The position numbers and the translations under genes were made by a program. From the NCBI GenBank assembly GCA_041748615.1, contig JBGTCY010000259.1:1-50507 (forward strand): DNA of 50,507 nucleotides. Direction: 5' to 3'. The notes below the pieces were generated by a model. The model saw only the letters and a program-made list of their open reading frames with translations. It was not told the DNA's origin and made no database searches. The stretch comes from JBGTCY01 sp041748615 (GTDB taxonomy: Bacteria; Bacteroidota; Bacteroidia; Chitinophagales; CAIOSU01). This document shows, one piece after another, positions 35,437 through 44,191 of the stretch. The number at the start of each line of letters is the position of its first letter. Positions within the stretch are counted from its first letter, which is position 1.

Positions 35437-36618
35437 CTACAACACTATACACATCAAGCCTTTCAGATAGGCGGCTTCTGGAAAGCTCAATAATACGGGA
35501 TGGTCGGGGGATTGGGTAAGATATTGCGCCATTAACGCTTCCCTGCCCGCATCTATTGCGGCATCAGCGATTATTTTTTGAAATAAAGCTGCATCCAGCA
35601 ATCCGGAACAGGAAAACGAAAAGAGCAGTCCACCGGGTTTGATGATTTTCATCGCCAGCAGGTTGATGTCTTTATAGCCGCGCGCGCCTTTGTCAAGGTT
35701 TCTTGCCGAGTCAATAAACTTGGGCGGGTCAAGAATCACGCAATCAAATGAGGCTCCCTTGTCGCGAAACTGGCGCAACTGAAGAAAAACATCCCCTGTT
35801 ATGTTTTCAAACAGGGAGTTTTCAAATTCATTTATTTTCAAATTTTTTTCAGCCAATTGTAAGACATCCTCAGAAGAATCAATATTTGTAACATGCGATG
35901 CGCCTCCCTTTAGCGCTGCAACAGAAAATCCGCCCGTGTAAGAAAAGCAATTCAAAACAGTTGCACCACGAACATGTTGTGAAAGCAGGGCGCGGTTGTC
36001 ACATTGGTCAAGGTAAAAACCGGTTTTGTGTCCGTTTCTGATGTCCACAAAAAATCGGGAGCCGTTTTCTTCAATTTCAATAAATTCAGGAGGTTCCTCT
36101 CCGGCAACGAGCCCTGTTTTTAGTGGCAGTCCTTCTTTTTCGCGCACCGCGCTGTCCGACCTTTCATAAATACCTTTGCAGCGGGTGATTACTGAAATCG
36201 CTGAAATAATTTCTTTGCGCCATCTTTCCGCACCGGTGGAAAGAAACTGAACAACTACAAAATCGCCATACCGGTCAGCAATCAAGCCGGGCAACCCGTC
36301 AGACTCGCCATAGACTAAGCGTTGCGCGCTGTTTTTTGAAAAATATTTTTCCCGCCAGGCAATGGCAGCGGTAATTTTCTGATGAAAAAAATCTTTGCCA
36401 ACAGATTCGTTTTTATCAAACGTCCAGACGCGCGCCCTGATTTGAGATTTAGGCGAATAGGCGGCTTGTGCAATCCATTTTCCGCTGGCTGAAACCACCT
36501 CTACCGTATCACCGGCATTCGGGGTGCCCTGTACTTTGTCCACCGCTCCGGAAAAAATCCAGGGATGTTTTCTAAGTAAAGCGGTTTCGCGATGGGGGAG
36601 GAGAGTGAGTGTGGACAT
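35437..36618 (-). CDS. rlmI: 23S rRNA m5C methyltransferase RlmI
   Basis: A SAM-dependent RNA methyltransferase that methylates C1962 of 23S rRNA in the E. coli orthologue. The N-terminal PUA domain has HPWIFSGAVDKV, then GDTVEVVSASGKWIAQAAYS. The catalytic part has VDIRNGHKTGFYLDQCDNRALL, SAM motif VLNCFSYTGGFSVAALKGGA and DPPKF, followed by a Cys-containing FSFSCSG segment, which holds the nucleophile. 393 residues, the usual length. A possible TATCTTTA -7 element lies only 4 nt before the start, so the transcript may be leaderless. Confidence 0.92.
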   Translation of the reverse strand: MSTLTLLPHRETALLRKHPWIFSGAVDKVQGTPNAGDTVEVVSASGKWIAQAAYSPKSQIRARVWTFDKNESVGKDFFHQKITAAIAWREKYFSKNSAQRLVYGESDGLPGLIADRYGDFVVVQFLSTGAERWRKEIISAISVITRCKGIYERSDSAVREKEGLPLKTGLVAGEEPPEFIEIEENGSRFFVDIRNGHKTGFYLDQCDNRALLSQHVRGATVLNCFSYTGGFSVAALKGGASHVTNIDSSEDVLQLAEKNLKINEFENSLFENITGDVFLQLRQFRDKGASFDCVILDPPKFIDSARNLDKGARGYKDINLLAMKIIKPGGLLFSFSCSGLLDAALFQKIIADAAIDAGREALMAQYLTQSPDHPVLLSFPEAAYLKGLMCIVL

Positions 36619-36722
36619 GCGCTAAAGATACCACGAACCATTCAACCGGATGGTTTATCCTGCCAAAGAAAAAACTTGAAATAGATTTTATAAATCCAAA
36701 AACTAATTGTAGTTTTTTGTTC

Positions 36723-37370
36723 ATGGATAACTTTTTTGTCTCACCGGAATCCTAATCCTACGGACTGACAATTTTTTTGTCCATTGTCTTTTTTCAGATT
36801 GCGTACATCTTTTTGCAATGGCGCTATATTCGCAGGCGCGAGTATCTCTATTACATCGCGTATATGATTTCCATCGTTCTCTATGCTTTGGCGGAGTTTG
36901 AAGGTGTTTTACCCTTCAAACTTTTTACCCGGTTTTACCCTGACTTTTATTATCACGCAAGACATGCCTTGCCTTTAGTTTGTATTCTGCTTTATTATCG
37001 CTTTGCCCGGACGTTTCTCAATCTGCCCGACAACAGACCAAAATTGAATGTCTGGGTGAAACGATTGGAATATTTCATCCTGTTTTATGCAATCCTTTCG
37101 CCAGTGCTGATTTTAAGGGGCATGAGCATCCAAATGGAGGAATATATTTTCATCGGGGTTGCAATCATCATGGCGGTTAGTACAATCATCTTTATCATTT
37201 CTTTTCTTTCAGTCAGTGTTCCTCTCACGCGTTTTGCTATGCTTGGCGTGGGGTTTCTTTTAATAGGTTCTGTGATTTCAATGATATTGCTGTTATTGAT
37301 GGACAGAGGTTCAACTTTTTCATTTGACCCTTATTTTTCATTATTTGCAATATTCATAAACAGAATTTAA
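36723..37370 (+). pseudogene. 7TMR-DISM-type membrane sensor, interrupted and truncated
   Basis: The frame starts with ATG at 36723 and MDNFFVSPES, meets TAA at 36753, and continues in the same frame with a seven-helix membrane region: SYGLTIFLSIVFFQIAYIFL, RRREYLYYIAYM, YRFARTFLNLPDN. This is the 7TMR-DISM membrane module of Bacteroidota LytTR or histidine-kinase sensors. It ends at 37370 after the last helix, with no kinase, LytTR or coiled-coil output domain, and nothing similar in the other frames of the following 200 bp. Initiation at TTG 36777 would still give a bare membrane module. An 8-bp inverted repeat AAAAACTA/TAGTTTTT lies at 36698-36717. Confidence 0.6.
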
Positions 37371-37574
37371 ATCTGTACCTTTGATTTAACCGATTACAAG
37401 TAAATAACAAAATATATTTAGGGCAGATTTGAAATAGTCTTTTACTCTTCTATTTTAGAGAAGGAAGGTATGATGCAATCAAAAGATTGAATTTTTTGGA
37501 CTATCCTTCAAATATTCTTTTCACTTTGAAATATTTATTTTAAAACAATCTGTCAAGCATTCAACCAACCGCTT

Positions 37575-38147
37575 ATGACTCTTGAATACTTTAATTCCAT
37601 CAAACATCAAATTTTGCCTTTCATCCAATCGCGGAATGAACCTGAGTGGGGGACGAATCAAAAGAAAATACAGATTGACAGCGAGAAGCGCCCGGTGTAT
37701 GCGCCTTTGCCGGGTGATTTGATTTGTTTGTTCGGAGTGAAAATAAAAAACATCATCCGGGTAATCATGAAACATCAGTTGCCGAAAGGTGTGACACCGC
37801 GACAGATTGATAAACTCGCTAAAAAAAATCTCACCAAAATCCTGCAAGATAAAATCACGGTCGAAAAGGAACCGTGGGGCGCTCTACGGCTTACAACAGG
37901 CGATGCATATGAATCAGCAACTTGTATGCTGGGTTGGGTTTGGGAATACCTGATGGAGACATTGGGCGATGAAATTATTTTCGCCATCCCCGCATCCGAT
38001 GTGATTTTATTTTTGCCTGCCGGAAACAAAACGGGATTGATTCAACTTGAAAAAAAGGTGAAAGCCATTCACAAAAAATCAAACCAGAAACTTTCCAAAA
38101 AAATATTTAAGTATGATGGGTGGAATAGTGAAGTTGTGAAAGAGTGA
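37575..38147 (+). CDS. DUF1444-like conserved protein
   Basis: A soluble protein of 190 residues without signal peptide. The C-terminal half contains GDAYESATCMLGWVWEYLME and DEIIFAIPASDVILFLPAGNK, a pattern like the end of DUF1444 (YtpQ/UPF0354) proteins (an acidic-E-S segment followed by a P-x-x-D-x-L strand). The N-terminal half shows no recognised motif. The function is unknown. It is isolated between a broken sensor gene and a terminator shared with the convergent fad operon. Confidence 0.6.
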   Translation: MTLEYFNSIKHQILPFIQSRNEPEWGTNQKKIQIDSEKRPVYAPLPGDLICLFGVKIKNIIRVIMKHQLPKGVTPRQIDKLAKKNLTKILQDKITVEKEPWGALRLTTGDAYESATCMLGWVWEYLMETLGDEIIFAIPASDVILFLPAGNKTGLIQLEKKVKAIHKKSNQKLSKKIFKYDGWNSEVVKE

Positions 38148-38211
38148 TGGGCTGATTATCATATGTGATGATTTGATGATGTGGTGATTAGCGGATGTGA
38201 CGATTCGATGA
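38148..38211 (+). repeat. degenerate GATGTG/TGATTT tandem repeat
   Basis: Directly after the DUF1444-like gene are loosely repeated units such as GTGATGATTT, GATGATGTG, GTGATTAGCG and GATGTGACGATTC, with an 8-10 nt period. It is a different type from the 7-nt GTC arrays. It may partly be translated read-through remains of the gene end; no function is visible. Confidence 0.45.
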
Positions 38212-38301
38212 AGGGTGAATTTTGGAATGAAGCAAACAAGCGTAAAGATTCTTATTGAGAATTTACTCTGCAAGCCTCATTAAAATTTTCTATTTTGACA
38301 A

Positions 38302-38334
38302 AAAAAAAGCACGGCTGATTACCGTGCTTTTTTT
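38302..38334. terminator. bidirectional intrinsic terminator between DUF1444-like gene and fad operon
   Basis: A perfect inverted repeat: seven A plus GCACGG at 38302-38314, a 7-nt loop, then CCGTGC plus seven T at 38322-38334. It gives a GC stem with a T-run on both strands and lies 19 nt after the fadE stop. Confidence 0.9.
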
Positions 38335-38352
38335 AAACTTTAAAGAAAAAGT

Positions 38353-40146
38353 TCAGAAGCTATAACCATTAGCAGCGATAACCATGTCAGCAACTTTCCT
38401 TCTCAGTTCTTTTGTATTCACCACCTCGAAATTCGTGAAGCGCTTCAAACCCATGAGCATGATTTTCAACTCGTCACCGGCAGCAAATGCGGCAAGCGCA
38501 TGTTTACCGTGCAAATTCATCCGCTCAATCGCATCGCTGAAATAAACTTTGAGCATCGCTCTTTGCCCTTCAGTGGCTGCTTCACCTTTCAGGACAACCA
38601 ACTTTTCCGTCCTCAGCAAAGTTGACTCGCAGGCATACAGTTCAATGAGCATATCTGCAAGGTTCATCAGAATTTCCTGTTCGTCCTTCAGTTTCATCAT
38701 CAGTTTTTGAGCGGCAGAACCAGAAACCATCAACACGGCTTTTTTAAGATTCTTGATTGCTTTTTTCTCGGAAGCAAACAATCCTGAATCACCGTTCTCA
38801 AAGGAAGGTACTGAAGTCAACTCTTTCTGAATTGCCATGCCGGGCGTCATCAAATCCAACTGTCCTTTTAGGGCACGTTTCATCAGCATATCAATGGACA
38901 ACATGCGGTTGATTTCATTGGTGCCTTCAAAAATGCGGTTGATGCGCGCGTCACGGTATGCTCTTGCTGCGGGCGCTTCTTCAGAATAACCCATGCCGCC
39001 ATATACCTGTACCGTTTCATCCACTACATAATGCAACACTTCAGAACCAAACACTTTCATGATGGATGATTCAATGGCATATTCTTCGGCAGCGCCCTGA
39101 ACGGCAGTCGCATAATCCTTTCCTTCAGCGACTAATTGCTTTTCCTTCTGGTCAATCAAATCACTGGTGCGATAGGTCATGGATTCCAGCGCATAGATGC
39201 GAATCGCCTGTTCTCCTAATTTATATTTGATTGCACCGAAATTGGAAATCGGCTGACCAAACTGATTGCGCTCGTTGGCATAATTGATGGCGAAGCTGCT
39301 CACTTTTTTTGCCCCACCCAGCACACCCGCACCTAATTTGAACCTGCCGAGATTCAGGATGTTAAACGCGATTTTGTGCCCCTGACCGATTTCACCTAAA
39401 AGATTTTCAGCCGGCACTTTTACATTTTCAAAAAAGATTTGACGTGTAGAAGAACCTTTGATACCCATTTTATATTCTTCAGCGCCTACGCTGAATCCTG
39501 GTGAGTCGCGCTCCACGATAAAACCAGTGAATTTTTCACCACCGATTTTTGCAAACACTACAAAGACATCCGCGAATCCTGCATTGGTAATCCACATTTT
39601 CTGACCGTTCAAAACATAATGAGAGCCATCTTCACTCAGGTCAGCGCGGGTTTTTGCGGCAAGCGCATCCGAGCCAGAACCCGGTTCCGTAAGACAGTAA
39701 GCGGCTTTCAATTCACCGGTCACTAATTTGGGCAGATACTTTTGCTTTTGCTCCGGTGTTCCGAAATAAAGAATCGGTAATGTTCCGATACCAGTGTGAG
39801 CGCCCATCGTAACTGAAAAGGAAGATGCTTTTCCCATCACTTCCATCAATACGGTGTTTGTATTGAAATCTTTTCCGAATCCGCCATATTCTTCCGGAAT
39901 GGAGGTGCCGAGCAAACCTAACTCACCGGCTTTTTGCAAGAGCGATACCGTGAGACCTTCTTCCTGTTTTTCAATACGTTCGAGGTTGGGATAAATTTCT
40001 TTCTCAATAAAATCATTGCACATTTCCTCAATCATGCGCTGCTCTTCGTTCAGTTCTTCACGAATGAAAACATCTTGTGCTTCTGAATCTTTGATTAAAA
40101 ACTCACCGCCTTTCAGAACTTCTTTTGTTGCTGTGTCTGTTGACAT
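38353..40146 (-). CDS. fadE: acyl-CoA dehydrogenase (FadE-like)
   Basis: An FAD enzyme oxidising acyl-CoA to trans-2-enoyl-CoA in beta-oxidation. 597 residues, the size of B. subtilis FadE and of the VLCAD-like class rather than the 380-residue short-chain type. Motifs seen are YCLTEPGSGSDALAAKT, WITNAGFADVFVVFAK, QVYGGMGYSEEAPAARAYRD and RIFEGTNEINR with the catalytic Glu; a C-terminal helical extension of about 150 residues follows. It is the third fad gene of the operon, 26 nt after fadA, and is followed by a strong terminator. The start ATG is at 40146. Confidence 0.93.
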   Translation of the reverse strand: MSTDTATKEVLKGGEFLIKDSEAQDVFIREELNEEQRMIEEMCNDFIEKEIYPNLERIEKQEEGLTVSLLQKAGELGLLGTSIPEEYGGFGKDFNTNTVLMEVMGKASSFSVTMGAHTGIGTLPILYFGTPEQKQKYLPKLVTGELKAAYCLTEPGSGSDALAAKTRADLSEDGSHYVLNGQKMWITNAGFADVFVVFAKIGGEKFTGFIVERDSPGFSVGAEEYKMGIKGSSTRQIFFENVKVPAENLLGEIGQGHKIAFNILNLGRFKLGAGVLGGAKKVSSFAINYANERNQFGQPISNFGAIKYKLGEQAIRIYALESMTYRTSDLIDQKEKQLVAEGKDYATAVQGAAEEYAIESSIMKVFGSEVLHYVVDETVQVYGGMGYSEEAPAARAYRDARINRIFEGTNEINRMLSIDMLMKRALKGQLDLMTPGMAIQKELTSVPSFENGDSGLFASEKKAIKNLKKAVLMVSGSAAQKLMMKLKDEQEILMNLADMLIELYACESTLLRTEKLVVLKGEAATEGQRAMLKVYFSDAIERMNLHGKHALAAFAAGDELKIMLMGLKRFTNFEVVNTKELRRKVADMVIAANGYSF

Positions 40147-40172
40147 TTTAAATGTGTTTTATTTTAAGTGAA

Positions 40173-41348
40173 TTAATTAAGCAGTTCATAAATTCCCGCG
40201 ATGCCCTGACCGCCACCAATACAAGCGGTGACCATGCCGTATTTCTTTTTTCTTCTGCGGAGTTCATTGACGATTTGAACGGTAAGCTTCGTCCCGGTGC
40301 AGCCAAGAGGATGACCGAGGGCGACAGCGCCTCCGTTAACATTCACTTTTGACGGGTCAAGACCGGCTTCTTTAATTACGGCTACAGCCTGCGTAGCAAA
40401 AGCTTCATTCAGTTCAATCAAATCAATATCATCCAATTTCATGTTCGCTTGTTTTAATACTTTCGGGATGGCGGTAACCGGACCCATGCCCATGATGCTC
40501 GGGTCAACGCCCGCGGCAGCACAATTCACCATCCGTGCAATTGGGGTGAGGTTCAGTTCTTTTACCATACGTTCAGACATCACAATCACGAAAGCCGCCC
40601 CGTCAGAAGTCTGCGAAGAGTTGCCTGCCGTCACCACACCACCCAATGAGAACACCGGTTTCAATTTGCCCAATGCTTCAAGGTTTGTATCTGCTCTCGG
40701 TCCTTCGTCTGTGTCCACAACAAAAGATTTGGTTTGTTTTTTACCATTGGCAAAATACACTTCCTCCACAGTCACGGGAACGATTTCGTCTTTGAACAAA
40801 CCGCTCTTAATCGCGTTCAAAGCTTTTTGGTGGGAGTTGTAAGAAAACTCGTCTGACTCCTGGCGCGTGACATTGAACTCCACCGCGATTTTTTCGGAGG
40901 TGTGTCCCATGCCCAAAAAGTAGTGGGGCCATTCTTTGGCGACACTATAGTTCGGAACGGTCTTCCAGCCGACAGTCGGCACGAGCGACATGCTTTCCGA
41001 GCCGCCCGCGATAATGCAGTCCGCGAAACCCGCGCGGATTTTGGCGGAAGCCATATTGATGGTTTCCACGCCTGAGCCGCAGTAACGGTTCACCGTTACG
41101 GCAGGAACGCCAATCGGCAATGAACGCACCGCAATCCAGCGCGCCATCTGCAATCCCTGCTCGGCTTCCGGCACGGCATTGCCGACAATCAAATCGTCAA
41201 TGCGCGTAGGGTCGAGCTGGGGGACTGATTTTAGTAAGTGATCAATGACCTCTTTTCCGAGATCAACGGGGGATAAAAATTTAAATCCACCGCGATTTGC
41301 CTTTCCTACCGCGCTGCGGTATCCGGCTACTATATATGCTTCTTGCAT
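40173..41348 (-). CDS. fadA: acetyl-CoA C-acyltransferase (thiolase, FadA)
   Basis: 3-ketoacyl-CoA thiolase, the last step of beta-oxidation. All catalytic residues are seen: nucleophilic Cys in NRYCGSGVETI near 91, His in GGAVALGHPLGCTGTK near 350, and the second Cys in VTACIGGGQG near 380. 391 residues, the usual length. It is separated from fadN by 194 bp that contain a palindromic MITE-like element, and from fadE by 26 nt. The order fadN-fadA-fadE is that of the B. subtilis fadNAE operon. Confidence 0.95.
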   Translation of the reverse strand: MQEAYIVAGYRSAVGKANRGGFKFLSPVDLGKEVIDHLLKSVPQLDPTRIDDLIVGNAVPEAEQGLQMARWIAVRSLPIGVPAVTVNRYCGSGVETINMASAKIRAGFADCIIAGGSESMSLVPTVGWKTVPNYSVAKEWPHYFLGMGHTSEKIAVEFNVTRQESDEFSYNSHQKALNAIKSGLFKDEIVPVTVEEVYFANGKKQTKSFVVDTDEGPRADTNLEALGKLKPVFSLGGVVTAGNSSQTSDGAAFVIVMSERMVKELNLTPIARMVNCAAAGVDPSIMGMGPVTAIPKVLKQANMKLDDIDLIELNEAFATQAVAVIKEAGLDPSKVNVNGGAVALGHPLGCTGTKLTVQIVNELRRRKKKYGMVTACIGGGQGIAGIYELLN

Positions 41349-41387
41349 GATGTGATTTTTTTGTGGTTAGTTAAATTTTGAATTATC

Positions 41388-41524
41388 CGTCATTGCGAGG
41401 CTGACCGCATTTGCCTTGCAGCCAGAGTCAGGCGAAGCAATCCGCTGATGAAAGCAACCCTTCAAGGGGGGATTGCTTCCCCCGATGCCACGCTCAAGGC
41501 TGTGCAATCGGGGTCGCAATGACG
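41388..41524. mobile_element. palindromic MITE-like element, copy 1 (CGTCATTGCGA ends)
   Basis: The ends are inverted repeats CGTCATTGCGA (41388-41398) and TCGCAATGACG (41514-41524), 137 bp apart, with internal GAAGCAATC / GATTGCTTC inverted segments. No coding capacity. A second element with the same ends lies at 44022-44142. Elements starting GTCATTGCGAG are common in many bacterial genomes, mostly as non-coding palindromic repeats. This one sits between fadN and fadA. Confidence 0.75.
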
Positions 41525-41542
41525 AATTATTTATTTGCATAA

Positions 41543-43981
41543 TCAATTTCTAAGTGGTCTGCCTTTTTCCAGCATGTGCTGCATCCTCTCCAACGTCTTC
41601 TTTTCACCCAACAATGAGAGGAACGCTTCACGCTCTAAGTCCAGCAAATACTGTTCAGATACTTTTTGTTCGCCTGACAAATCACCGCCTGCAAGCACGT
41701 AGCCGATTTTTTGGGCAATCAGGTAATCGTGTTCAGAGGCGTATTTACCGAAATGAAAACCGTAAGCGCCTGAGTAGAAACCGCTCAATGCTGTTCTGCC
41801 GAGGACGGTGATGTCTTCGCGTGCAGCCGGGCGGGTGTAACCGCGCTCATACAAGCGGATGGCTTCTTTCTTCGCTTCGGCAATCTGACGGTCGCGGCTC
41901 ACTACGATGATGTCGCGGTCTTTATTCAGGATGTTCATTCCCACCGCTTCGTAAGCGGAAGTAGCGACTTTCGCTGTTGCGATGTTGATGAAATATTCCT
42001 GTATGACGTTGAGTTGCACATCGCCTTTTTTATAAGTGTCTGAAGCGCGCAAAGCATATTCTTTCGTACCACCGCCAGCGGGAATTAAGCCCACGCCAAC
42101 TTCAACTAATCCGATATAGGTTTCGGCATGTGCGACTACTTTGTCAGCGTGCATCGTGAGTTCGCAGCCGCCACCGAGCGTCATGTTGTGAGGCGCAACC
42201 ACCACCGGAATATCCGAGTAGCGCGCGCGCATCGTAGTGTTCTGGAACGTGCGCACCGCAAGTTCGAGTTCGTCCCACTCCTGCTGCGCGGCAAGCATCA
42301 TAATCAACATGAGGTTCGCGCCCACGGAAAAATTCTGTCCGTTGTTGGCAACCACCAATCCTTTCCATCCCTGCGTTTCAGCAATCTCAATCGCTTTGTT
42401 GATGCCTTCAATCACTTCCGGTCCCATCGAGTTCATCTTCGACTGGAATTCGAGGTTCAATACGCCATCGCCAATATCATGCAACCATGAACCATCATTT
42501 TTCCAAACCGCTTTTTGCGAGCGCAGGTTATCGAGAATGATGTAAGAACCCTGTCCGGGAATTTCTGTGTAAGACTTGGATGAAATATTGTAATACTTGC
42601 GGACGCCATTTTCCACTTTATAAAAGCTTTCGCATCCGGCACCGAGCATGTCATAGACCCACTGCGCGGGTTTTTTGTCAATGCTTTCCATGTACTTCAC
42701 TACTTCCGCAACGCCCACGGCATCCCATGCTTCGAAGGGACCGATTTCCCATGCAAAACCGGCACGCAGCGCATCGTCCATCTTGTAGAGGTCGTCCGCG
42801 ATTTCGGGTATGCGGTTGGTGCAATATTGATAAACGTAAGCGGAAAGTTTTTTCAAAAATTCAGCGCCCTTGTCCGTGCCTTTGTGAATGACGCGGAGAC
42901 GCTCACGCAAATCTTCCACATTTTTCGCGGCAGCGACAACTTCCAATTTCGGTTTTGAAGACGGCTGATACTCGAGCGTTTCCGGATTGAGTACCAAAAT
43001 TTCTTTCTTGCCTTCCTTGGTTTTTGTTTTCTTGTAAAAGCCCTGACCGCCCTTGTCGCCTGTCCAGCCTTTTTCTACCATCTTATTGATGTAGTCGGGC
43101 ACAACGAACATCGAACGCGACTCATCGTTCACGCAATCAGCCTGCGCATTATTGGCAACTTTTACCAATGTGTCAATTCCAATCAAATCACCGAGGCGGA
43201 AAGTGGCGGTTTTCGGTTTGCCGGAAATCGGACCGGTCACGGCATCCACTTCTTCGATGGACATACCGACTTCTTTCATCAAATGATAAACTGCCATTAC
43301 GCTGTAAACACCAATCCTGTTGGCGATGAATGCGGGCGTGTCTTTGCAGAGTACGGTGGTTTTGCCCAAAAACTTGTCGCCATATTCCATCATGAAATCC
43401 ACTAAGGTCGGGTCGGTTTTTGGCGTGGGGATGATTTCGAGCAACTTCAAATAGCGCGGAGGATTGAAGAAGTGTGTGCCGATGAAATTTTTCTGAAAAT
43501 CATCGCTTCTGCCTTCGAGCATTTTGTGAAGCGGAATGCCGGAGGTGTTGGTGGAAACAATGGTTCCGGGCTTGCGGTATTTCTCCACTTCGGTGAACAC
43601 CTTCTTTTTGATTTCGAGATTTTCAATGACGGCTTCGAACACCCAATCAATGTCGGCAATGTCCTTCATGTTATCTTCAAAGTTGCCGGTGGTAATCCGC
43701 GAGGCGAATGACGCGTCATAAATCGCTGCCGGTCTGCCTTTGAGGGCGGCTTTCAGCGAGTCGTCCGTGATTTTGTTTCGGGCGGCTTTGTTGTTTTTGA
43801 GATTTTCGGGGAGGTCGCGGGGCACGATGTCTAACAAAAGCACCTTTACTCCGATGCCTGCAAAATGACACGCGATGCGCGAACCCATTACACCCGAACC
43901 GAGTACGGCAACCGAGCGGACGTGTCTTGATGTTTTCACGCCAGCCTGCTGCGTTTTGGGTTTTTCAGCTACTGCTTCCAT
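41543..43981 (-). CDS. fadN: 3-hydroxyacyl-CoA dehydrogenase/enoyl-CoA hydratase fusion (FadN-like)
   Basis: A bifunctional beta-oxidation enzyme of 812 residues. The dehydrogenase is N-terminal: Rossmann motif VAVLGSGVMGSRIACHFA near 28, then FIGTHFFNPPRYLKLLEII with the catalytic His. The enoyl-CoA hydratase is C-terminal: NGQNFSVGANL, MTLGGGCELTMHAD and YIGLVEVGVGLIPAGGG, with both catalytic Glu. This order is opposite to E. coli FadB and the same as B. subtilis FadN. It is the first enzyme gene of the operon after tetR. Its 5' leader contains a palindromic repeat element (44022-44142). Confidence 0.95.
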   Translation of the reverse strand: MEAVAEKPKTQQAGVKTSRHVRSVAVLGSGVMGSRIACHFAGIGVKVLLLDIVPRDLPENLKNNKAARNKITDDSLKAALKGRPAAIYDASFASRITTGNFEDNMKDIADIDWVFEAVIENLEIKKKVFTEVEKYRKPGTIVSTNTSGIPLHKMLEGRSDDFQKNFIGTHFFNPPRYLKLLEIIPTPKTDPTLVDFMMEYGDKFLGKTTVLCKDTPAFIANRIGVYSVMAVYHLMKEVGMSIEEVDAVTGPISGKPKTATFRLGDLIGIDTLVKVANNAQADCVNDESRSMFVVPDYINKMVEKGWTGDKGGQGFYKKTKTKEGKKEILVLNPETLEYQPSSKPKLEVVAAAKNVEDLRERLRVIHKGTDKGAEFLKKLSAYVYQYCTNRIPEIADDLYKMDDALRAGFAWEIGPFEAWDAVGVAEVVKYMESIDKKPAQWVYDMLGAGCESFYKVENGVRKYYNISSKSYTEIPGQGSYIILDNLRSQKAVWKNDGSWLHDIGDGVLNLEFQSKMNSMGPEVIEGINKAIEIAETQGWKGLVVANNGQNFSVGANLMLIMMLAAQQEWDELELAVRTFQNTTMRARYSDIPVVVAPHNMTLGGGCELTMHADKVVAHAETYIGLVEVGVGLIPAGGGTKEYALRASDTYKKGDVQLNVIQEYFINIATAKVATSAYEAVGMNILNKDRDIIVVSRDRQIAEAKKEAIRLYERGYTRPAAREDITVLGRTALSGFYSGAYGFHFGKYASEHDYLIAQKIGYVLAGGDLSGEQKVSEQYLLDLEREAFLSLLGEKKTLERMQHMLEKGRPLRN

Positions 43982-44021
43982 AGGTTAAAAATTTTGGGGT
44001 TTGAGAAAAATATTGAGAAAC

Positions 44022-44142
44022 CGTCATTGCGAGCGCGACTGCTATGCTTCGTTGCGCAGTGTCGTGCGAAGTAACCCCCTGAATTTGGAGATTGCTTCGT
44101 TCGCGGCAACGCTGTGAAGCCTGACGCGCCCTCGCAATGACG
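44022..44142. mobile_element. palindromic MITE-like element, copy 2 (CGTCATTGCGAG ends)
   Basis: Ends CGTCATTGCGAG at 44022-44033 and CTCGCAATGACG at 44131-44142, perfect 12-bp inverted repeats, 121 bp in all. It includes GAGATTGCTTCGTTCGCGGC, which resembles the interior of copy 1. It lies between tetR and fadN, inside the predicted 5' leader of the fad transcript. Confidence 0.8.
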
Positions 44143-44160
44143 TTTGATATTCATGTAGTA

Positions 44161-44191
44161 CAATTTTATTCAGTTATTATGTTTTGCCAAA
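44161..44191 (-). promoter_or_regulatory. inferred promoter of the fadNAE operon
   Basis: On the minus strand TTTG (44191-44188), 19 bp, then TAAAATTG (44168-44161), one mismatch to TAnnTTTG. The -33 TTTG is one half of an operator-like palindrome at 44188-44201. Transcription would begin near 44154 and run through the repeat element to fadN. It lies at the 3' end of tetR. Confidence 0.5.

Noticed and set aside
35284..35493. A 69-codon open frame between the M43 protease and rlmI
   Set aside because: It has no recognisable motif and overlaps the 3' end of rlmI; the 196-bp gap appears empty.
41388..41524. Transposase or insertion sequence between fadN and fadA
   Set aside because: The palindromic element is 137 bp and has no coding capacity.
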